55,901 nt of DNA, from assembly GCA_022844225.1 (NCBI GenBank), contig JALHMC010000021.1, positions 1-55,901 of the forward strand, given 5' to 3'. Shown piece after piece: positions 43,842 through 52,618 of the stretch. This DNA comes from Hyphomicrobiaceae bacterium (lineage in GTDB: Bacteria; Pseudomonadota; Alphaproteobacteria; Rhizobiales; Hyphomicrobiaceae). Position numbers and translations under genes: made by a program. Under the pieces are notes generated by a model. That model saw nothing but the letters and a program-made list of their open reading frames with translations, had not been told where the DNA came from and searched no databases. How positions within the stretch are numbered: position 1 is the first letter of the stretch; every line of letters starts with the position of its first letter.

Positions 43842-45107
43842 TCACCTCAGAAGGTCGGCGATCAACAGCCCAAGACAGCTCACCGCACCCAGTGCCGGCA
43901 CAAAAATCGGCACGCAAAGTGACGAAGGTGGTCGATCACCGCGCCACTTGATGGCCAGGAGCGCAAGGTTGACCAGCGCGAACACGACGAGCATCACGCG
44001 CGTCGTTGCATCGGCCAGCCGATCGATTGGGAATGCCAGCGCCAAGACGAGAACTGCGGCAACAACCAAACCCGTTGCCAACAGCGGCGTGCGTGTCTTC
44101 TCGTGGACACGGCCCAATGAGGAAGGCAATGCGCCCCGCCGTGCAAGGCCGTAGATGACCCGCGACGACATCACCATCTGCACGATGACTCCGTTGACCG
44201 TGGCGAAGACGGCAATCAGCGAGATGACCACGGGCGATGCACCGGTCAGCCTCTCGTAAGCCAAGCTCAACGGTGCCGATGTCGTCGCAAGTTCGGCCGG
44301 AGTGACCGACCGAATCACAACCCAGACGACGGCAATGTAGAGGACGGTGCTGACGGCCAACGTGATCCCGATTGCAAGGGGCAGTGTCCGTTCGGGGCGC
44401 TTCACCTCGTCTGCGACGTTGACCATGCCCTCGAACCCGATGAAGGCGAAAAAGGCAATCAGGCTCGCTCCTAGAACCCCGGGCCAGACGCCAGGAGCAT
44501 CGAGATTTGCGAACGCCAAGGGCAGGTCAGAGAGGATGGCAGGGTCCCGCCAAAGGCCGGCCGTCACAATCGCCAGGAGGCCGCCGATCTCGATCAATGT
44601 CAGCACTGCGGCGACGACCACTGCTTCCGTGATGCCCCACGCCGCAACCAGTCCCATGCCGAGTACGACGCAGCCGATCAGGACGATTGCCGGAGCCGGC
44701 AGCAAGTATGCAAGGTAGCCGGCCGCACCCTGGCTGATTGCAGCCGCTGATACGACGCCGGCAACGACGACGAGAACTCCGCTCACCACTGTCAGAAGTT
44801 TCGACCCAAAGCCGGCGTCGATGTAGGCCGCCTCCCCGGCACTCACGGGATATCGGACCGCGAGTTCGGCAAAACTCGCGGCAGACAATGCCATCACAGA
44901 CGCTGAAACAAGGAATGCCAGCGGTGCATGCACGCCAGCTCGCGATGCCGCCGCGCCGACGAGCACGTAAATTCCGGCGCCGACCGTGACACCGAGACCG
45001 TAGAGAACGAGAAGGCCGAGGCCGAGGGTGCGCTTGAGTTCTGGCCCTGTGCGGGTGCCGTCCTCGTTGAGCCTGCCCTGTCTCACCGCAGTGGCATCGC
45101 GTCCCAT
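43842..45107 (-). CDS. APC family amino-acid/amine permease
   Basis: A 421-residue integral membrane transporter with about twelve helices. The first helix has LGLLVLYGLGVTVGAGIYVLVG, the APC unwound-helix pattern. Later segments are FFAFIGFEGMVNVADEVKRPERTLP and VFATVNGVIVQMVMSSRVIYGLARRGALP. These are typical of the amino acid-polyamine-organocation superfamily, but the substrate is not evident. The start at 45107 gives a short N-terminal cytoplasmic tail ending LKRTLGL. It converges with the NDUFS4 gene. Confidence 0.88.
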   Translation of the reverse strand: MGRDATAVRQGRLNEDGTRTGPELKRTLGLGLLVLYGLGVTVGAGIYVLVGAAASRAGVHAPLAFLVSASVMALSAASFAELAVRYPVSAGEAAYIDAGFGSKLLTVVSGVLVVVAGVVSAAAISQGAAGYLAYLLPAPAIVLIGCVVLGMGLVAAWGITEAVVVAAVLTLIEIGGLLAIVTAGLWRDPAILSDLPLAFANLDAPGVWPGVLGASLIAFFAFIGFEGMVNVADEVKRPERTLPLAIGITLAVSTVLYIAVVWVVIRSVTPAELATTSAPLSLAYERLTGASPVVISLIAVFATVNGVIVQMVMSSRVIYGLARRGALPSSLGRVHEKTRTPLLATGLVVAAVLVLALAFPIDRLADATTRVMLVVFALVNLALLAIKWRGDRPPSSLCVPIFVPALGAVSCLGLLIADLLR

Positions 45108-45264
45108 TCCCCCTCCTATCGTCGGACGTTTCGGCAGCGCCTCATCCCTCTGTAGACGACGAAGTCCGATTGACGTCCGTCAACACTCGTACAGGCCGAT
45201 GCGATCAAAACATAGTGCAATGGCTTGACGAGCCGCGCGATGAGCCCGCAGTAAGAGGATCGAC

Positions 45265-45675
45265 ATGACGAACCAATCGATGAGCAAGGCAGATGCCGAA
45301 AAGTTGCTGCGGCATATCCATCTGGAACTCGCCCGCGATCACGAGCATCCGTCTGGCAGTCGTCGCCATCGCTACGAGTTCATCGCGCCTATCGATGCCA
45401 ACGGCCATATCGTCGCGGAAGCATGGCGACACACGCGCGATCGCTGCAGGGTCAAACGGGTCTGGGGTGACGATCCGGCGGAAGTAGGACATCTCGTCCA
45501 TAAGCCTGGCGGCGCTTGGGCCTTCCATTACGACATCCATGGCGATGCATCCCACGATGAGACGGGTTATCGCTTCGATGCACACAAGTTCTCACCGGGC
45601 GAGTATGTCTCGATCAAGGAACAGGACGGCGTGCTGCGCACGTTCCTGGTCAAAGCTGTCATCGATCTCGACTGA
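45265..45675 (+). CDS. Hypothetical protein
   Basis: A 136-residue cytoplasmic protein that I do not recognise. It begins MTNQSMSKADAEKLLRHIHLELARDHEHP and has a beta-rich middle rich in His, Asp and Trp (RYEFIAPIDANGHI, KRVWGDDPAEVGHLVHKPGG), ending in a strand pattern VSIKEQDGVLRTFLVKAV. It has no signal peptide or membrane segment. GTAAGAGGA lies before the ATG at a normal distance, which supports it as a real gene. It is divergent from the APC permease. Confidence 0.72.
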   Translation: MTNQSMSKADAEKLLRHIHLELARDHEHPSGSRRHRYEFIAPIDANGHIVAEAWRHTRDRCRVKRVWGDDPAEVGHLVHKPGGAWAFHYDIHGDASHDETGYRFDAHKFSPGEYVSIKEQDGVLRTFLVKAVIDLD

Positions 45676-45685
45676 GCGATGATGA

Positions 45686-45829
45686 GCTGAGCTTGTTGGG
45701 CAAGCTGACGAGGTTCCTCATGGCGCGCGCCGCACCGGCCGGCCCGAGGAATTCGCGGCCGGAGGCCGGCTTCTCACGGGCCAAGCCTTCGTCGTCGACG
45801 GCGGTGGGCTGCCGCCGCATGCCGTCTAG
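45686..45829 (+). pseudogene. Remnant of a short-chain dehydrogenase (SDR) C-terminus
   Basis: In frame from a stop at 45683-45685 to the stop at 45827-45829, the 47 residues contain TGRPEEFA followed by LLTGQAFVVDGGGLP. GRPEE[IV]A and TGQ..VVDGG are the closing signatures of SDR enzymes, normally with about 15 residues between them; here that segment is cut to a few residues and nothing upstream continues the fold. No Rossmann start is left in the region. It is a decayed fragment lying between the hypothetical gene at 45265 and the methyltransferase fusion. Confidence 0.6.
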
Positions 45830-45852
45830 GCCCGGGCTAACAGACAGCTCTC

Positions 45853-47178
45853 CTATGGCTTCCGGGCCACAGCCGCATGCAACACGTGAGATTGCATCAG
45901 CACGCCGTCCGCCAGCGCCGCCCCCTTCGCCGCCTGCCACAAACGGAGTTCTTCTGGCGTCAGGCCGGGTACCACCGCGTCCTCGCGATACCGCCAGATG
46001 GGTCCATTCGGCCGATCGATGGTGATCATGGACGGAAACGCCTGGAGTTCGGTCAAACCTGCCTGCCGCATGCGCCGGTAGAGGCTCCGGTCCGCGACTC
46101 CCGCGGCCGCCACCGATTGTGGAGGGATCCCCGCCTTGGCGGCAATTTCCGGGGGAATGTCGAGATTCCACCACTGGCCGACGTCGATGGCGCGGACGAC
46201 CACGGCGATGCGGCCGCCCGGCTTCACGACCCGCACCATCTCGGCGATCGCCAGGTCGGCATCGCACTCTTCCAGCACCGTCACAGAGAACGCACCGTCG
46301 AACGTGGCTTCCTCGTAGGGCAGCGCCGTCGCGCTCGCCTCTCGAAACGAGATCCGCTCTCCAGTTCCATCCTTGGCAGCGAGCGCGCTCGCCTCACGCA
46401 GAAAGAACGGATTGAGATCGACCGCTTCGATCCGGACCGAGGGGCGGAGCGCCGCAAACATCCGATCGAGCGCACCGGAGCCACAGCCCACGTCGAGTAC
46501 GCGCGCGCCGTCCTCGGGAGCTAGATGATCGACGAGTGTCCGGAACATGGCGCGATAGGTGGGAGCTCGGGCCCGATCCTCCAGCGCCGCGATGCCACCG
46601 ATATGGGGCCCACCGACCTCGATCACGGTGAAGCGCTTAGCGAGCGCATCGATGGCTGGTCCCCACTGGGACGGCGCCAGGAAGAACGGCAGCAGCATGA
46701 GGGGCGGCCCCTCGCCCTGTACATTGAAGGTAAGACCAGCACACTCACCACGAACCGGGCCTGACCCTGTCCCGGTTGACGCCATTGCGATCCTCGGCGC
46801 GACGATCCCGAGAAACTGCGTGACCTCGGCGGCGACTTCTCCCGCACGGTCGGCGACGACGTCCGACCAGCCCGCCGCCTCGTAGCCAGCGAGCACGTGA
46901 CGCCGGGCCGTAGTAAGGAGCGATTGGGCCCGTGTGGTGGTTCCGACCGTCAATCCGGTCTCGCCAGAGATCATGAGAAGACGATCAGCGACGCCAGAGA
47001 ACGATGCACCGTCGAGACGCGTCGGCGCCAGGAGGACCACGCCACCGAGCCGCGACGCTGCGGTCTGTGCCAACTCTGCGAGGTCGCCAGGGATCTGTGT
47101 CGCGACATGGGCCCGCTGGAGGCCGAGATGATCCATCAAAGCCACGAGGCGTTGCGCCGTCGTCATCTCGTCGCTCAT
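45853..47178 (-). CDS. Alpha/beta-hydrolase-like / SAM methyltransferase fusion
   Basis: A 441-residue fusion. Residues 1-125 look like the second half of an alpha/beta hydrolase (LVALMDHLGLQRAHVATQIPG, then RLGGVVLLAPTRLD), but the nucleophile elbow reads ATQIPG with no Ser, so it should be inactive. Residues about 145-222 resemble the first half of another hydrolase (FNVQGEGPPLMLLP, PSQWGPAIDALAKRFTVIEV). From 227 a class I methyltransferase begins with the SAM motif VLDVGCGSGALD, followed by AVDLNP and the MVRVVKPGGRIAVVV strand. The start at 47178 is supported by GAGGAG about ten bases upstream. The methyl acceptor is unknown. Confidence 0.8.
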   Translation of the reverse strand: MSDEMTTAQRLVALMDHLGLQRAHVATQIPGDLAELAQTAASRLGGVVLLAPTRLDGASFSGVADRLLMISGETGLTVGTTTRAQSLLTTARRHVLAGYEAAGWSDVVADRAGEVAAEVTQFLGIVAPRIAMASTGTGSGPVRGECAGLTFNVQGEGPPLMLLPFFLAPSQWGPAIDALAKRFTVIEVGGPHIGGIAALEDRARAPTYRAMFRTLVDHLAPEDGARVLDVGCGSGALDRMFAALRPSVRIEAVDLNPFFLREASALAAKDGTGERISFREASATALPYEEATFDGAFSVTVLEECDADLAIAEMVRVVKPGGRIAVVVRAIDVGQWWNLDIPPEIAAKAGIPPQSVAAAGVADRSLYRRMRQAGLTELQAFPSMITIDRPNGPIWRYREDAVVPGLTPEELRLWQAAKGAALADGVLMQSHVLHAAVARKP

Positions 47179-47405
47179 GAACGCCTTACTCCTCGCCATC
47201 CGGAAGGCTTTGCCGTCTGTGCCCGTCAGCCAGATTTGATGAAACCACGGGACGTCGGCGCGGCCAACACGCACTCTGCGAACCTCGTCCAAGCAGTTGA
47301 CCCCTACGATCAAAGCTGCCAGCTATCCCCCTCGTTTCGGCATGATTGCGCTGTGACAGATCGTCGTCCGAGTTCTCGGCGATCTCGCCAAGAGGGGGGC
47401 CTCGC

Positions 47406-48674
47406 GTGCCAGAAATCGGTTGGATCATCTTTGCCGCGGTGCTCGTCGGTCCGGTCCTGCTGGGTATCCTGCTTCGCCGCCTCGGCTTCAGTCGGGCTGT
47501 CAGCGTCGGCTTGGGCTCGACGATCGTGGGTGCAGCGATTCTGCTGCGCGAACCGATGGTCACGTCAAACGCTGATCGCTCGGCTGCAACCCCTGCCGAA
47601 ATCTCACCTCGAGCCGAGCCGGCCACAACGGACGAGTTGCATGACCTGCGCCGGCAAGTCAGTACCTTCCCGTCCGAGCGCCGACAGACACAGCCGCACG
47701 ACAGCGGAGAGGCCGCAGCCGCGCTCGCCCGCGAGACGGCCGCACACAAAGAGATGACGCTCGCATTGAAGGCGGCGAAAGAGAAGCTCGAAGCCAGCGT
47801 CGAGGCTCAGCGGCGGCTTGCAGCAGAACTCGAGGCAGCCCGACGCGGGCAGAACGCGAGCACTGAGCTCGAGGACACACGCCGGCGCCTCGCCATTGCG
47901 GAAGCCACGATCGCCCGCCTCGAGGCGGCGGCCCAGGCAGCGCCAGCCCGAACGTCGGCTGTCGATCCTCTATTCGCGCCAGCCCCTTTCTCTGCCGTGC
48001 GGTCGGAACCGCAACCTGCGGAGCCCCATCCGCCTGCGGCGAATGTTGCCACCGGTGCTACGTATGCCTCGGTAAAGACCGACGCCGACGACAAAACGCC
48101 TCTGGGTGCCTCGCTGAGCCAGGCCTCTCAGGCGCGCCAGTTCGAGTTGACGAGGATCGACGACAACGAGCTTATCGAAGGCCGCCGTGGCAGCTACTAT
48201 CGGATCACGTGCCCCGACGGTGTCGGTGGGAATCGGCTGAGGTTTGAAGCGGGTGGATATCAGCTCGAGGGTGGCGAACGAGCCCTCGCAGGCTGTCTCG
48301 AAGCTATTCGGAAGATGATTCTGAGCCCTTTACCGGCCGCTGCCGCGCCCCGCCTCTATGTCCAGGGTTTCGCCAGCACACCAGGGTTTCAGAATGCGCG
48401 CCGGCTCGACCCGCGAAACCCAAGCCTCAAGAGCATCACCTATCTGCCAAGGAAGTCCGGTACGGATCGCTTCGTCACCAGACCCAAGCGCAGCAACCTC
48501 GGCGGCCGGTACACCAATGCCGACCTGCCGAATTTGCGCGCGGCCCTCGTGGCCAGCGCGATCGTCAGTGCGACAAAAAATGGCATCCGCCCGGAGATCC
48601 TGGAGGGTCAGCTCAGACCCGGCAGCAATCCGTCGTCCCGCAGCTTCGATCTGATCCTTCAGACGGCGTGGTAG
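47406..48674 (+). CDS. Membrane-anchored coiled-coil protein with a possible OmpA-like C-terminal domain
   Basis: I do not recognise a named family for this 422-residue protein. It starts at GTG 47406 after AGAGGGG. Residues 5-22 and 31-48 are hydrophobic, probably two membrane helices. Residues 103-177 form an Ala/Glu/Arg heptad coiled coil. A Pro/Ala-rich linker follows, and then a folded domain from about residue 255, with YYRITCPDGVGGNRLRFEAGGYQLEGG and YVQGFAS. The pattern TNADLPNLRAALVASAI recalls the NxxLSxxRA helix of OmpA/MotB peptidoglycan-binding domains, but the match is weak. It is divergent from the fusion gene at 45853. Confidence 0.72.
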   Translation: MPEIGWIIFAAVLVGPVLLGILLRRLGFSRAVSVGLGSTIVGAAILLREPMVTSNADRSAATPAEISPRAEPATTDELHDLRRQVSTFPSERRQTQPHDSGEAAAALARETAAHKEMTLALKAAKEKLEASVEAQRRLAAELEAARRGQNASTELEDTRRRLAIAEATIARLEAAAQAAPARTSAVDPLFAPAPFSAVRSEPQPAEPHPPAANVATGATYASVKTDADDKTPLGASLSQASQARQFELTRIDDNELIEGRRGSYYRITCPDGVGGNRLRFEAGGYQLEGGERALAGCLEAIRKMILSPLPAAAAPRLYVQGFASTPGFQNARRLDPRNPSLKSITYLPRKSGTDRFVTRPKRSNLGGRYTNADLPNLRAALVASAIVSATKNGIRPEILEGQLRPGSNPSSRSFDLILQTAW

Positions 48675-48834
48675 CCGCAGCACGGCGCACGATGTCGCTC
48701 AGCGCCGAGCACGTCAGGAATCCGTGCGCCCATGCACGCGACTGCACAAACCTTCGGCAGCAAAGCCGTTGAGTGTCGCCCAGGAGCATTCTAGGCTTCC
48801 GATCCACGCACTCCCCCGCTGATGAGAGTTCTCC

Positions 48835-49047
48835 ATGAAAATCGATTGCACCGTGGTCGAGGAACGCCTCGCGCTGTTGCGACGCTCGGGTGTCCCAGTG
48901 ACAGCCGCCGACGAGAAGCGGGTCGGCGACAGCGTCGCCGCCTCGTTGAAGGCGCTGGCCTCAGCCGTTGAGGGCTCGCTCTTCGACACCGAGCCGCAGT
49001 CGTTCGACACCACGATGCGCAAGCTCGCAGCCGGAGGCACGAAATGA
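48835..49047 (+). CDS. AtzG-like small subunit (DUF4089)
   Basis: A 70-residue helical protein of the AtzG-like/DUF4089 type. AtzG forms a complex with the amidase AtzE in cyanuric acid breakdown, and similar small proteins precede other amidases, paralleling GatC with GatA. Its stop overlaps the start of the amidase by four bases (ATGA at 49044-49047), which couples their translation. It begins MKIDCTVVEERLALLRRSGVPV. No catalytic residue is expected. Confidence 0.78.
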   Translation: MKIDCTVVEERLALLRRSGVPVTAADEKRVGDSVAASLKALASAVEGSLFDTEPQSFDTTMRKLAAGGTK

Positions 49048-50459
49048 CCGAAATCGCCGACTGGTCGCTCACGAAAACCGCAGAGGCCATCGCCGCGCGC
49101 GAGGTCTCGGCCCGCGAGGTCACCGCGGCAGCGCTGACGCGGATAGCTTCCCGCCAACCCGCACTCAATGCCTTCGTCCGCGTCGACGAAGAAGGAGCCC
49201 GAAAGGCGGCCGCCGCCGCGGACGACGCCCTCGCATCGGGGCGCAAGCCCGGGTCCCTGCATGGCATCCCCCTCGCCCACAAGGACATGTTCTACCGGCC
49301 CGGCGTGCCAGTTACGTGCGGGTCGGCGATCCGTCGCAACTTCCGCCCGGACTATCTGGCGACGGTCCTCGCCCGTCTGGACGCGGCGGGCGCGATCACG
49401 GTCGGCGCGCTCAACATGAGCGAGTTCGCCAACGGCCCGACCGGGCACAACGTCCATTTCGGGCCGACGCGCAATCCGTGGAACACCGCGCACATCACCG
49501 GAGGGTCGTCCTCGGGCTCCGGCACTGCCGTCGCCGGACGTATGGTGTATGGCTCGCTCGGCTCGGATACGGGCGGCTCCATTCGCCTGCCCGGTGGAAT
49601 CTGCGGCGTCTACGGCATCAAGGCAACGCAGGGCCGCGTCTCTCGCTATGGTGCCATGGGCCTGTCGTTCTCGCTCGACAACATCGGGCCTCTGGCTCGC
49701 ACCGCCGCCGATTGCGCCCGCCTGCTCGGCGTGGTCGCCGGCGCCGATCCGGATGACGCGACCTCTGCCTCCATGCCAGTCGACGATTACGAGGCCGCGC
49801 TCGGCCTCGGCGTCAAAGGCCTGCGCATCGCTGTTGCCACCAACCACTATTGGGACGGAATGTCGTCCGAGGTCGGTGATGTGCTCGAGACGGCACTGAC
49901 CGAGTTGGGCCGGCTCGGAGCCTCGGTCGCACGCCGCACCGTTCCCTACCATGCGGAGTTGCGTGGCCTCGGCAACATCGTCGCGTCGACCGAGTTCTGC
50001 ACGTTGCACGATGACTGGCTGCGCAATCAGCACGACCAGTACGCGCCGCTCGTTCGGGCCCGCATGAAGCAGGGCTATGCGTTCACGGCGGTGGAGTATT
50101 TGAAAGCCGTCCAGGTGCGCCCACGCTTGATCAAGGCGTTCGTCGACGATGTGTTCGGCGCCGCCGACGCGCTGTTCCTGCCGGTGCTGCGTTTCCCGGT
50201 CCCGGCCATCGCCGACACCGACGTTGGCGATAGCGATGTGATGAACGAGGTGCTGGGCTCCCTCAACCACTGCACTTGGCCGATCAACTACCTGGGTCTC
50301 CCCGGCCTTTCGGTCCCCGCTGGCTTCTCCAAGAATGGGCTCCCCGTCGGCTTCCAACTCGTTGGCCGTCCGTTCGCCGAGGCCATGCTATTCCGCATAG
50401 CTGGCGCCTACGAGCGCACCACGGGCTGGCCCGAGCGCCATCCACCCTTCGCGGCCTGA
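49044..50459 (+). CDS. Amidase (AtzE/GatA-like signature family)
   Basis: A 471-residue amidase of the amidase-signature family, with the Ser-cisSer-Lys triad visible as Lys80 (LAHKDMFY), Ser155 in GGSSSGSG and Ser179 in GSDTGGSI. The residues match GatA at a one-residue offset. It resembles AtzE-type enzymes more than GatA since the partner is AtzG-like and no gatB follows. AtzE acts on 1-carboxybiuret, but other family members take different carboxamides. The following HyuA and HyuB genes suggest a ring-opening pathway in which it acts on an intermediate (inference). Confidence 0.88.
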   Translation: MTEIADWSLTKTAEAIAAREVSAREVTAAALTRIASRQPALNAFVRVDEEGARKAAAAADDALASGRKPGSLHGIPLAHKDMFYRPGVPVTCGSAIRRNFRPDYLATVLARLDAAGAITVGALNMSEFANGPTGHNVHFGPTRNPWNTAHITGGSSSGSGTAVAGRMVYGSLGSDTGGSIRLPGGICGVYGIKATQGRVSRYGAMGLSFSLDNIGPLARTAADCARLLGVVAGADPDDATSASMPVDDYEAALGLGVKGLRIAVATNHYWDGMSSEVGDVLETALTELGRLGASVARRTVPYHAELRGLGNIVASTEFCTLHDDWLRNQHDQYAPLVRARMKQGYAFTAVEYLKAVQVRPRLIKAFVDDVFGAADALFLPVLRFPVPAIADTDVGDSDVMNEVLGSLNHCTWPINYLGLPGLSVPAGFSKNGLPVGFQLVGRPFAEAMLFRIAGAYERTTGWPERHPPFAA

Positions 50460-50506
50460 TCGGGCAGCCACGCCTATCGCTCAACTATCAACGGAAAGGT
50501 TCCAGC

Positions 50507-52588
50507 ATGGCCTGGCGGATCGGCGTCGACATCGGCGGCACATTCACCGATGTGGCGCTTGTCGACGATGCAACGGGCCGGATCGGCGTCGCCAAGGCGC
50601 TGACGACGCCGCGCGACTTCGCGGGCGGCGTGCTGGCCGCGCTCAATGGGGCAATGCAGCGCTACAACGTTGCGGCAAGCGATGTCGGCCTCCTCGCCCA
50701 TGCCACGACAGTAGTGACCAATGCGCTGCTCGAGGAGAAGGGCGCCCGTGCCGTCATGGTCACGACCCGCGGATTTCGCGACGTGCTCGAGTTGCGGCGC
50801 TCCTCGCGCCCTGATCTCTACGACCTGTTCCAGGACGCGCCCGCCACCCTGGTTCCTCGACACCGCCGCTTCGAGATCACCGAGCGCATCGGCGCCGACG
50901 GCAAGGCCGTGACGCCACTCGCCGAAGGTGAGATTGAGGGTCTGATCGCGGCCATCCGCCAGACCGAGCCGGAGGCGATTGCAGTTTCGTTGCTGTTCAG
51001 CTTTCTCAATGCCGACCACGAACGCCGGCTCGGCGCGCATCTGCGCCGGGCCTTTCCAGCGTTGCCGATCTACCTGTCGTCGGAAGTGCTGCCCGAGATC
51101 CGCGAATTCGAGCGCGCCAGTACGACGGCGGTGTGCGCCTACGTCGGTCCGATCCTGGCCTCATACCTCGCGCGCCTCGAGGAGGCGACGCAGGGGCTCG
51201 GCCTTCCTCGGCTCTATGTGATGGGCTCGAACGGCGGCGTATTCGAGGCCTCGGAAGGCGTCGCCATGCCGGCCATCGCCGTCGAGTCGGGACCTGCCGC
51301 CGGCGTCGTCGGTGCGGCCCTCGTCGCACGCCAGACCGGCCGCCTCGATCTCCTCTCGTTCGACATGGGCGGCACGACTGCGAAAGCCAGCCTCATCCGC
51401 AATGGAGAGTACGAGACGACACCCGAGTACGAGGTCGGCGGCGGCGCCAGCGCCAACCGCTTCATGAACGGCACCGGACATCCGATCCGCGTGCCGGTCA
51501 TCGACCTTGCCGAGGTCTCGGCTGGCGGCGGCTCCATCGCCTGGGTCGACCGCGCGGGCTCGCTCCGCGTCGGCCCACGAAGCGCAGGAGCCGAGCCGGG
51601 CCCTGTCTGCTACGGGCGCGGCGGCACCGATCCCACCGTGACTGACTGCAACCTTCTGCTCGGCTATCTGGATCGCAGCTCACTGCTCGCAGGCGACATG
51701 CAGATCGACTTCGCCGCCGCCGAGCGCGCCGTCGCCGAGAAGCTGGCAAAGCCCCTCGGGGTCGACGTCAAGACCGCGGCCGCAGCCGTAATTGACATCG
51801 TCAATCATGCGATGGCGGAGGCGCTGAAGATCGTCTCCGTCGAGCGCGGTCACGACCCGCGCGACTTCAGCCTCGTCGCCTTCGGTGGCGCTGGCCCCAT
51901 GCACGCGGCGGCACTCGCCACCGAGTTGCAGATCAAGGAGATCGTGTGCCCGCCCATTCCGGGGGCCTTCTCGGCCCTCGGCCTCGTGGGCACCGACCTC
52001 AAGCGCGATTACGTGCGCACATTCTACGCGACGACGGCAGCCGCAGACCCGGCCGCCTTGCAGGCTGGTTTTGGAGCGCTCCAGACAGAGGGCTCGGCGA
52101 TGCTCGACCGCGCCGGTGTCTCGGCAGAGCGACGGCGCTTCGTGCGCACGGTCGATGCGCGCTATGCACGCCAATCCTACGAACTGTCCGTTGGCGTGCC
52201 CGACGGACCTCTAGACGGAAGCGCCATCACCGCAATCGCGGATGCCTTTCACGAACGCCATCGCCAGACCTACGGCCATGACAACCGAACCGAGCCCGTC
52301 CAGATCGTCAATATCCGCGTTGCCGCCATCGGGACAATTCCGCCGCTCCGGATCCGCCAGGAGGTTGCCGGCCCAACCGCGAAACCCTTGAAGGGAGAGC
52401 GCAGCGCCTGGTTCCGGACAGGCGGGCAGACCACGGCTCGCATCTTCGACCGCGCCCAGATGCCGGCCGGCTTCGAGGCCGCGGGGCCTGCCGTCATCGA
52501 GAGCCTGGAATCGACCATTCTGGTTCCACCCGGCTGGGTCGCACGCATGGACTCTGACGGGTTCGTGTTGCTCGCCCGCAATTCTTAA
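50507..52588 (+). CDS. hyuA: Hydantoinase/oxoprolinase family protein, subunit A
   Basis: A 693-residue ATP-dependent subunit of the hydantoinase A/oxoprolinase family. It begins GVDIGGTFTDVALVDD (residues 6-21), an ASKHA phosphate-binding loop. FDMGGTTAKASLI near residue 285 is the second phosphate loop, and MAEALKIVSVERGHDPRDFSLVAFGGAGPMHA the adenosine-site block. The start is ATG 50507 after GGAAAGG. HyuA with HyuB hydrolyses cyclic imides such as N-methylhydantoin or 5-oxoproline, or carboxylates ketones in related acetone carboxylases. The amidase ends 47 bases before it and HyuB starts 30 bases after it, so this is one operon. Confidence 0.93.
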   Translation: MAWRIGVDIGGTFTDVALVDDATGRIGVAKALTTPRDFAGGVLAALNGAMQRYNVAASDVGLLAHATTVVTNALLEEKGARAVMVTTRGFRDVLELRRSSRPDLYDLFQDAPATLVPRHRRFEITERIGADGKAVTPLAEGEIEGLIAAIRQTEPEAIAVSLLFSFLNADHERRLGAHLRRAFPALPIYLSSEVLPEIREFERASTTAVCAYVGPILASYLARLEEATQGLGLPRLYVMGSNGGVFEASEGVAMPAIAVESGPAAGVVGAALVARQTGRLDLLSFDMGGTTAKASLIRNGEYETTPEYEVGGGASANRFMNGTGHPIRVPVIDLAEVSAGGGSIAWVDRAGSLRVGPRSAGAEPGPVCYGRGGTDPTVTDCNLLLGYLDRSSLLAGDMQIDFAAAERAVAEKLAKPLGVDVKTAAAAVIDIVNHAMAEALKIVSVERGHDPRDFSLVAFGGAGPMHAAALATELQIKEIVCPPIPGAFSALGLVGTDLKRDYVRTFYATTAAADPAALQAGFGALQTEGSAMLDRAGVSAERRRFVRTVDARYARQSYELSVGVPDGPLDGSAITAIADAFHERHRQTYGHDNRTEPVQIVNIRVAAIGTIPPLRIRQEVAGPTAKPLKGERSAWFRTGGQTTARIFDRAQMPAGFEAAGPAVIESLESTILVPPGWVARMDSDGFVLLARNS

Positions 52589-52618
52589 GCCGCTGCACTC
52601 ACGCCGAAAGGCCCCGCG

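Noticed and set aside
48714..50357. A 547-codon open frame on the minus strand opposite the AtzG-like and amidase genes
   Set aside because: It is an antisense shadow of two genes with clear homology and coupled starts. Its composition is Arg/Asp/Gly-rich with no motif.
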